Source: Candidatus Zixiibacteriota bacterium (GTDB lineage Bacteria; Zixibacteria; MSB-5A5; JAABVY01). From it: a DNA stretch of 11,902 nucleotides. Both the position numbers and the translations under genes were made by a program. Location: assembly GCA_014730285.1 (NCBI GenBank), contig WJIM01000011.1:1-11902 (forward strand). Direction: 5' to 3'. The notes beneath the pieces are model-generated. The model worked only from the letters and a program-made list of their open reading frames with translations, had not been told where the DNA came from and ran no database searches. Below, piece after piece: positions 8,136 through 11,902 of the stretch (positions are counted from its first letter, which is position 1; each line of letters begins with the position of its first letter).

Positions 8136-8697
8136 AAACTGCCTTGGCCGAATACTCCTCTTCCAGCTTCTCGACAAGCTTAAGGAAATCCTCATGCGTG
8201 CCCGCACCCATATCATCATGCTCGAAATTCCGGAACTTCTCCATCAGCTTATCATGCTGTTCTTTGCTTAATTTCTGATTTGCCATGGCAAACAGAATAT
8301 TATCCTCTTTGTAAATATGATCCCGCAAAAGATTTATATACTCCCCGGCGTTCTGAGCAAATCTGACCGCCGCGCTGTCTTTGTTTTTGTCATATTCATC
8401 GGCGGCAGCGGCCATCTCGGCAACCAGCTTCCGGCCCATAACATGCTCGGCCAGCATTGCGCCTATCGGGCCGCCCTCGCGCGGGAAGCCGGACTGCTCC
8501 AACTCCTTAAAAAGAATTTTCTCCTCCTTGCCATGATGGCAGGAGTCGGCGAACACCTTAAAGAAGCTGACTATTTCCTTCAGATGCTCTCCCTTGACCT
8601 CCTCATCGGCCGAAAGCTTAACGCATACTGCCGAGGTAATATCGAGCATCTTCTTTATGACTTTATGTTCATTTGTTAATATGTCTGTAGGTCTCAT
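8134..8697 (-). CDS. Hemerythrin-like (HHE domain) di-iron protein
   Basis: A 187-residue cytoplasmic protein with no signal peptide or membrane segment, predicted as a four-helix bundle holding a non-haem di-iron site. The expected ligands are all visible: EH at 10-11, CHHGKEE with His54/His55 and Glu58, EH with His85, and HIYKEDNILF with His127 and Glu131. This spacing is typical of bacterial HHE-cation-binding proteins, which bind oxygen or nitric oxide or act in iron/Fe-S repair. ATG 8697 has an excellent ribosome site, AAGGAGG, about six bases upstream. The gene starts 37 bp after the stop of an Rrf2 regulator on the same strand, so the two very likely form an operon, as seen for NO- and redox-responsive hemerythrins elsewhere. 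The true ligand (O2, NO or iron) cannot be read from the sequence. The last helix after His127 is acidic and extends beyond a minimal domain. Confidence 0.93.
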   Translation of the reverse strand: MRPTDILTNEHKVIKKMLDITSAVCVKLSADEEVKGEHLKEIVSFFKVFADSCHHGKEEKILFKELEQSGFPREGGPIGAMLAEHVMGRKLVAEMAAAADEYDKNKDSAAVRFAQNAGEYINLLRDHIYKEDNILFAMANQKLSKEQHDKLMEKFRNFEHDDMGAGTHEDFLKLVEKLEEEYSAKAV

Positions 8698-8734
8698 ATT
8701 CGACCTCCTTACGGCACTTTGTTAATATGTGTTT

Positions 8735-9157
8735 CTATATGTTTATAGATTCATGAAAATTCTTATTTGGGATTGTAATTTTTTTGATCGATGTGTTCTC
8801 AAGCATTTTTTCGAATCTCTCAACAATCGGTGTCCACTGCCTATGCAGACTGCATGATCCATCGCATTCCTGCAGACCCAGAAAACATCTCCTCAGGTCA
8901 TCGAGGTTCATGAACAGCCCGGCAATTTCTTTCAGGCTGATACTGTCCGGATCGAGCTCGAGGATAAATCCGCCGTTGGTGCCCCGAATCGATTTTAAAT
9001 ATCCCTCCTGCACCAGACGGTTCATGATCTTCGACAGAAAGTTCTGCGGGATATCCATCTGCCCGGATATAGTCCGTGACAGAACCGGATTATCGCCGCC
9101 GTGATTGGCGATAAATCCCATAGCCTTAATAGCGTACATTGCTGTTTGCGATAGCAT
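8735..9157 (-). CDS. Rrf2-family transcriptional regulator with three-cysteine cluster motif
   Basis: A 140-residue DNA-binding protein. Residues 1-65 are the winged helix typical of Rrf2 (LSQTAMYAIKAM at the start, recognition helix around IPQNFLSKIMNRL, wing RGTNGGF). Cys91, Cys98 and Cys102 (C-x6-C-x3-C, followed by SLHRQW) sit where IscR and NsrR carry their Fe-S cluster ligands, so a redox-, NO- or iron-sensing cluster is likely but unproven. The start has a good ribosome site (AGGAGA about eight bases before ATG 9157). It lies upstream of, and probably in the same transcript as, the hemerythrin gene. A strong promoter with a dyad between its boxes lies just upstream, suggesting autoregulation. 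It cannot be assigned to NsrR, IscR or CymR from sequence alone. Confidence 0.92.
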   Translation of the reverse strand: MLSQTAMYAIKAMGFIANHGGDNPVLSRTISGQMDIPQNFLSKIMNRLVQEGYLKSIRGTNGGFILELDPDSISLKEIAGLFMNLDDLRRCFLGLQECDGSCSLHRQWTPIVERFEKMLENTSIKKITIPNKNFHESINI

Positions 9158-9188
9158 ACCAAATATCTCCTATTTCTGTTTCGGCAGC

Positions 9189-9217
9189 ATTATATGACTT
9201 CTTCATCCACAAGTCAA
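9189..9217 (-). promoter_or_regulatory. Near-consensus sigma-70 promoter of the Rrf2-hemerythrin operon
   Basis: On the minus strand, TTGACT (9212-9217) is followed after exactly 17 bases by a perfect TATAAT (9189-9194). Transcription would start near 9182, giving a leader of about 25 bases that contains the AGGAGA ribosome site. This is the best promoter match in the window, in the right place and orientation for the Rrf2 start at 9157. Confidence 0.75.
9195..9216. promoter_or_regulatory. Candidate Rrf2 operator (dyad within the promoter)
   Basis: The 22-bp stretch between the -35 and -10 boxes, overlapping the -35, has 6-bp inverted arms TGACTT (9195-9200) and AAGTCA (9211-9216) around a 10-bp spacer on the plus strand. 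A dimeric Rrf2 protein bound here would block RNA polymerase. The arms do not resemble the E. coli NsrR or IscR sites I know, so the link to the adjacent regulator rests on position. Confidence 0.45.
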
Positions 9218-9399
9218 GATTTATTTGAAATTTTATGCCTTTTTAAACAATCTTCATAATAATGCGTCTTTAAAACTGTAGCATTGTTCACTACCTACTA
9301 TTAGAGAGGAAATAAATTATTGGTATCTTCTTCTTATTAGGTCATTATTAAACAATAATATAAAGATAATGCCTACTTGTTTTCAAGGAGTCATGCACC
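9218..9399. other. Divergent intergenic region, no gene seen
   Basis: AT-rich DNA between the Rrf2 promoter and the M28 remnant. It contains a short AT-only hairpin (ATTATT-AAAC-AATAAT, around 9344-9359) and the AAGGAG ribosome site at 9385-9390. The M28 promoter must have been here, but I cannot pick reliable -35 and -10 boxes. No RNA gene is evident. Confidence 0.4.
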
Positions 9400-9837
9400 A
9401 TGAAATCTATCATATTACTTTTTCTGATAATTCTCCTGCTATCGTCTGCGCTTATCGCCGATGATCTTTATCTGGTGGAACTTGAAAATCATAATCAGGC
9501 CCAAACCTTAATACTCTCAAAAACCGATCCTGTCCTGCGTATGGGCAATCAGTATTTGATCCTGGCTGATAAATCTGAGATTCAGGTTATTAAAAATTCG
9601 GGCATTAAAGCGGAAATAGTCGCATCAGTCACCAGACTGGAAGAGCTTGCGCTCGACCAGGCATACGACGATCGCAATCTGAAGAAATTCGAGAAGTTGT
9701 ATGAAAATGACGGATTAAGGATTTTAAGCGTTCCTCCCGAAGAACTGACGCACGCAGATGAAGCCCCAACCTTGCTCCCGCTCAAAGACCGCAAGGTCAG
9801 AGTAAAATACATGCCGCCGATAATGGCGATCAGATAG
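9400..9837 (+). CDS. N-terminal fragment of a secreted M28-type metallopeptidase
   Basis: A 145-residue open reading frame with a clear signal peptide (MKSIILLFLIILLLSSALIA) and a good ribosome site (AAGGAG about nine bases before ATG). The mature part (about 20-138) reads as a pre-catalytic domain: it includes MGNQYLILADKSEIQVIKNSG and an acidic/basic linker up to LPLKDRKVRVKY. No zinc or catalytic residues are present. The last few residues (about 138-145) are probably out-of-frame sequence after a deletion junction, followed by TAG. It could be translated and exported as a short protein, but nothing suggests an independent function. No homolog was recognised for this part alone; the assignment comes from the fragment directly downstream. 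Confidence 0.6.
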   Translation: MKSIILLFLIILLLSSALIADDLYLVELENHNQAQTLILSKTDPVLRMGNQYLILADKSEIQVIKNSGIKAEIVASVTRLEELALDQAYDDRNLKKFEKLYENDGLRILSVPPEELTHADEAPTLLPLKDRKVRVKYMPPIMAIR

Positions 9838-9842
9838 TTGTA

Positions 9843-10568
9843 ATGTACAATATGGATATGATAGGACATTGGGAGAATGATACTGACGCCCTTCTTTTTC
9901 ATGGAGATAATGACCAATTCACTCAGGCCTGGATCGATATCGGAGGGCCGCTGGTGAATTTAACCGGCCATCTGGCCGGGCAGGCACCTGCTTCGGATCA
10001 TCACTCCTTTAATCAGGCGGGCTATGATGGAGTTTTTCTGCGCGAATATATCTTCTCCTATGCCTGGCATGCCAGCTTTGATGTTTCCGATAATATCGGT
10101 TTCGATTATTGTACTCGTATGACCAAAGCCACGCTTGCCACAGTCTATGCTATCGCGGTTGACGATGATTTCGATGGAGATGGTATCCTGAATAGCGATG
10201 ATAACTGCTTTCTGGCAGCCAATTCCGATCAGCAGGATAATGATCTGGATTTGGTTGGAGATGTCTGCGATAATTGCCCGGATGTATACAATCCCCAGCA
10301 GTCCGATTCGGGCGGCGATGGTGTCGGAAACGCCTGTGAATACATCTGCGGCGACGCGAATTCTGACCAGGCCGCAAATGTAATTGATGCGGTGTATATA
10401 ATAAACTATGTTTTTGTCGGGGGCGATCCTCCCGATCCTTTAGAATCCGCTGATGTCAACTGCGATTCGGCTGTAAATGTCTCCGATGTAGTCTGGATAG
10501 TCAATTATATCTTTATCGGAGGCAATGCGCCCTGCGATATTGACGGCGATTTAGAACCGGATTGTTAA
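9843..10568 (+). CDS. C-terminal fragment of M28 metallopeptidase with TSP3 repeats and dockerin-like domain
   Basis: 241 residues from the first ATG, which has no ribosome site, so independent translation is doubtful. Residues 1-105 are the C-terminal part of an M28 zinc peptidase: NMDMIG (3-8, Asp5 a zinc ligand in the family), the SDHHSF motif (51-56), GYDGVFLRE, and His76 followed by Asp80, the region of the last zinc ligand. Residues 107-167 are thrombospondin type 3-like calcium repeats (DFDGDGILNSDDNC, DLVGDVCDNCPDVYNPQQSD). Residues 169-228 form a dockerin-like pair of calcium loops, each followed by a hydrophobic helix (DAVYIINYVF and DVVWIVNYIF). The protein ends CDIDGDLEPDC, which I take to be the natural end. 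These tail domains point to a secreted or surface-attached enzyme in the ancestor. Confidence 0.75.
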   Translation: MYNMDMIGHWENDTDALLFHGDNDQFTQAWIDIGGPLVNLTGHLAGQAPASDHHSFNQAGYDGVFLREYIFSYAWHASFDVSDNIGFDYCTRMTKATLATVYAIAVDDDFDGDGILNSDDNCFLAANSDQQDNDLDLVGDVCDNCPDVYNPQQSDSGGDGVGNACEYICGDANSDQAANVIDAVYIINYVFVGGDPPDPLESADVNCDSAVNVSDVVWIVNYIFIGGNAPCDIDGDLEPDC

Positions 10569-10608
10569 TCCGGCAGCTTCCCTGTGAATCCGTCAATAGC
10601 CGGATTTT
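10567..10608 (+). terminator. Probable terminator at the end of the M28 gene
   Basis: AATCCGGC (10567-10574) pairs perfectly with GCCGGATT (10599-10606) and is followed by TT, giving TTTT at 10605-10608. The left arm begins within the TAA stop codon (10566-10568). The loop is long (24 bases), which lowers confidence, but placement and T-tail fit. Confidence 0.45.
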
Positions 10609-10611
10609 CAA

Positions 10612-10649
10612 CCTGCCAAACCAAATAGGCAGGGCCGCAGGGGCCTGCC
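10612..10649. repeat. Overlapping alternative hairpins (CCTGCC / GGCAGG / CCTGCC)
   Basis: Three short complementary arms occur in a row: CCTGCC (10612-10617), GGCAGG (10628-10633) and CCTGCC (10644-10649). The central arm can pair with either neighbour. The right-hand fold gains two more pairs (10635-10636 with 10641-10642) around a GCAG loop. For minus-strand transcripts from the beta-barrel gene this hairpin is followed by TATTTGGTTT, a weak terminator tail. Confidence 0.4.
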
Positions 10650-10671
10650 CTGGAAAAAACTATATGGACTT

Positions 10672-10736
10672 GTAGGTCAAATCTCTGCGAGATTTGACAA
10701 TTTACATCCGTCAAATATCACAGACATTTGACCTAC
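10672..10736. repeat. Structured element B: tandem hairpins within an 11-bp perfect inverted repeat
   Basis: The ends GTAGGTCAAAT (10672-10682) and ATTTGACCTAC (10726-10736) are perfect inverted repeats. Within the 65 bp, GTCAAATCTC (10676-10685) pairs with GAGATTTGAC (10689-10698) around a 3-base loop, and GTCAAAT (10710-10716) pairs with ATTTGAC (10726-10732) around nine bases. GTAG (10672-10675) and CTAC (10733-10736) can close both hairpins into a three-way junction. The right end touches the TAG stop of the beta-barrel gene (complement of 10736-10738). The motif GTCAAAT or its complement occurs four times. It is probably a dispersed REP/MITE-like repeat or a processing/terminator structure. 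Confidence 0.65.
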
Positions 10737-11902
10737 TAAAACCGGTATTCCAAACTACTGGTGATCAAATACAGATTGGTGTTGTCGACCTCGAGCTCAT
10801 GGCGCTCCCAGTCGACCGAGGCTAAGACATATACAGCGATATGATCGGCGATAGTGGCATCAAAGAGAAGATTGAACTGATAAAGAATATGGTCGGAGAA
10901 TATATCCGAGCTTTCGCCTGAATAAATATGGCGTCCGATCTCGAAAGACACATCAAGCCAGAGCCTGGTACCCAGAATATACTCGACCCTCGGCTCGATC
11001 AGATACTCATAAAAATCCTGGCTGTTGAATTCGTGCTCCTGTGCTGCCAGATGGCGGTATTCGGGAGCTAAAGAAAAGGACAGCCTCTCCCCCACTGAGT
11101 ACCTGAATTCAAGTTTATTTTTGGAATAGTACTGGTTGAAATAGACGAAATCCTGAACATCGTAAGATGAGTACTCGAACTGTCCGAAAAACTTTATCCT
11201 GAAATCGAAGCTGGGGTTGTAGTTCAAAGTCAGCTCGAAATTATTGAGCGAACCGTCTTCGATGTTATCCTCTTTTTCCGAATCCTTGATATAGAATTCA
11301 TTATACAGATATGCGCCGAAACGCCAGCTCGGCGAATAGTCGGCCTCAAGCAGGAAAACATGGCGGTTGTATTCCAGACGGGTGGAATCCGAGACTTTCT
11401 TGATATCATTGCGGTAACCGGCCCCGATACGGCCGTCGAATCCGAAATCCTTCTCGATCATAAAATTCAGCTTGTTGTAATTATAGTTGTAAAAGTATCC
11501 GCTGGGATTGTCGTAACGGGTGAATTCAAAGGAGTTTCTTATCCGAAAATAAAAATCTCTTCCCAGATGCGGCCGGACTATGGCATAGGTCGTATTGGTA
11601 ATATAATCGTTATTCAAGCTCTCCTCGCCCTTGCGGTCAAGATTGCGGAAATTGAAATAGTTTATCAGTTTGAAAATACCGGCATAGAGGCGGAAATCCA
11701 GGTTACTTTTGAAGGATTCCGATGAGCCCGAGGTGCGATTGTAGAGCTCCAGATTTACCAAATCGGAGAACTTGTGCCCGTACTGTATTTTCCCGAACAC
11801 GCTCAGCTCATTGGCGGCATCGATCGAACGTTTAAGCGCATCCAGTGAATCCGGACTAACAGACAGAGTATCCTCGGTTAAAAGAAAAAAGTCGCTGGAA
11901 AT
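10736..11902 (-). CDS. Outer-membrane beta-barrel protein, C-terminal part (N-terminus beyond the window)
   Basis: The frame is open from the right edge of the window to TAG at 10736-10738, giving 388 residues. The GTG at 11800 is internal, because in-frame coding (SPDSLDALKRSIDAANELS) continues upstream with no stop, so the true start lies outside. The visible part has many alternating, aromatic-rich strands (for example FYFRIRNSFEFTRY, RIKFFGQFEYSSY, RLSFSLAPEYRH, RLWLDVSFEIGRHIY) separated by short polar turns. It ends SSLEYRF, whose C-terminal Phe is the classic outer-membrane beta-barrel assembly signal. About 16-20 strands are likely in view. No family name is recognised; it may be a porin-like or 'TIGR03016/OMP_b-brl'-type protein, or the barrel end of a larger exporter component. 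It is convergent with the M28 remnant. Confidence 0.8.
   Translation of the reverse strand: MSSDFFLLTEDTLSVSPDSLDALKRSIDAANELSVFGKIQYGHKFSDLVNLELYNRTSGSSESFKSNLDFRLYAGIFKLINYFNFRNLDRKGEESLNNDYITNTTYAIVRPHLGRDFYFRIRNSFEFTRYDNPSGYFYNYNYNKLNFMIEKDFGFDGRIGAGYRNDIKKVSDSTRLEYNRHVFLLEADYSPSWRFGAYLYNEFYIKDSEKEDNIEDGSLNNFELTLNYNPSFDFRIKFFGQFEYSSYDVQDFVYFNQYYSKNKLEFRYSVGERLSFSLAPEYRHLAAQEHEFNSQDFYEYLIEPRVEYILGTRLWLDVSFEIGRHIYSGESSDIFSDHILYQFNLLFDATIADHIAVYVLASVDWERHELEVDNTNLYLITSSLEYRF

Larger units (their letters stand above)
9400..10568 (+). pseudogene. Secreted M28 metallopeptidase gene inactivated by an internal deletion and frame change
   Basis: The two fragments at 9400-9837 and 9843-10568 read as the beginning and end of one gene. 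The downstream frame stays open and protein-like upstream of its first ATG: codons from about 9810 read HAADNGDQIVV and run straight into MYNMDMIGHW, as in intact M28 enzymes. The upstream frame still looks genuine up to about 9812. The junction is therefore around 9805-9822. What is missing between the parts is the M28 core: the first zinc His, the bridging Asp (the GADDN-type motif) and the catalytic Glu-Glu pair. A simple frameshift cannot explain that loss; a deletion of several hundred bases can. An assembly collapse in a metagenome would look the same. Confidence 0.7.

Noticed and set aside
9800..9845. Programmed ribosomal frameshift joining the two M28 fragments
   Set aside because: No slippery heptamer with a downstream structure is apparent, and a frameshift would not restore the missing zinc and catalytic residues.
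10676..10732. Two GTCAAAT hairpins as a mini CRISPR array
   Set aside because: The repeats are 7-10 bp palindromic arms only, with no regular spacers and no cas genes nearby.
11798..11800. GTG 11800 as the start of the beta-barrel gene
   Set aside because: The same frame stays open and protein-like to the window edge, so this Val is internal.
1..11902. A novel multi-gene defence, toxin-antitoxin or mobile system
   Set aside because: Every sizeable gene fits metabolic, envelope/secreted or stress-regulation families, and no nuclease, recombinase, toxin or reverse-transcriptase motif was seen.

Overview
The window looks like a chromosomal segment from an uncultured bacterium of the FCB superphylum, most likely Zixibacteria or a neighbouring candidate phylum. 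This is inferred from protein style, not from a marker gene. The clues are a secreted LVIVD-repeat protein ending in a type IX-like sorting domain (LYQNFPNPFNPTT), and paired dockerin-like calcium loops of the INYVF-VGGDPPDPLE type with a CD-D-DGDLEPDC tail. There are no rRNA, tRNA, CRISPR, insertion-sequence or phage genes.

Layout. Bases 5-3187 (minus strand) hold a two-gene operon, glmM then glmS, for making glucosamine-phosphate precursors of cell-wall amino sugars. It has a credible promoter, and the mutase looks archaeal in type. Bases 3454-3900 (plus) encode a small exported YfiM/DUF2279-like protein followed by a strong hairpin terminator. Bases 4107-7967 (plus) encode a 1286-residue secreted protein: about 14 LVIVD blades, Ig-like domains, a dockerin-like pair and a C-terminal sorting domain. 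Bases 8134-9157 (minus) hold an Rrf2-family regulator followed by a hemerythrin-like di-iron protein. They are read from a near-consensus sigma-70 promoter with a dyad between its -35 and -10 boxes. Bases 9400-10568 (plus) are the remains of a secreted M28 metallopeptidase whose catalytic core has been deleted, leaving the N-terminus and the TSP3/dockerin-like tail in different frames. Bases 10736-11902 (minus) encode the C-terminal 388 residues of an outer-membrane beta-barrel running off the window.

The two convergent gaps (7968-8133 and 10569-10735) each carry a compact structured element: two tandem hairpins inside a shorter outer inverted repeat, lying against the stop codon of the minus-strand gene. 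They look like dispersed REP/MITE-like repeats or bidirectional terminators, and are the least explained DNA here.

The genes fall into separate small units: envelope precursor synthesis, cell-surface or secreted proteins, and a probable nitric-oxide/oxygen/iron-sulfur stress pair. I see no multi-gene defence or mobile system and do not claim one. The best leads are the Rrf2 operator with its hemerythrin target, the paired-hairpin elements, and the internally deleted peptidase.
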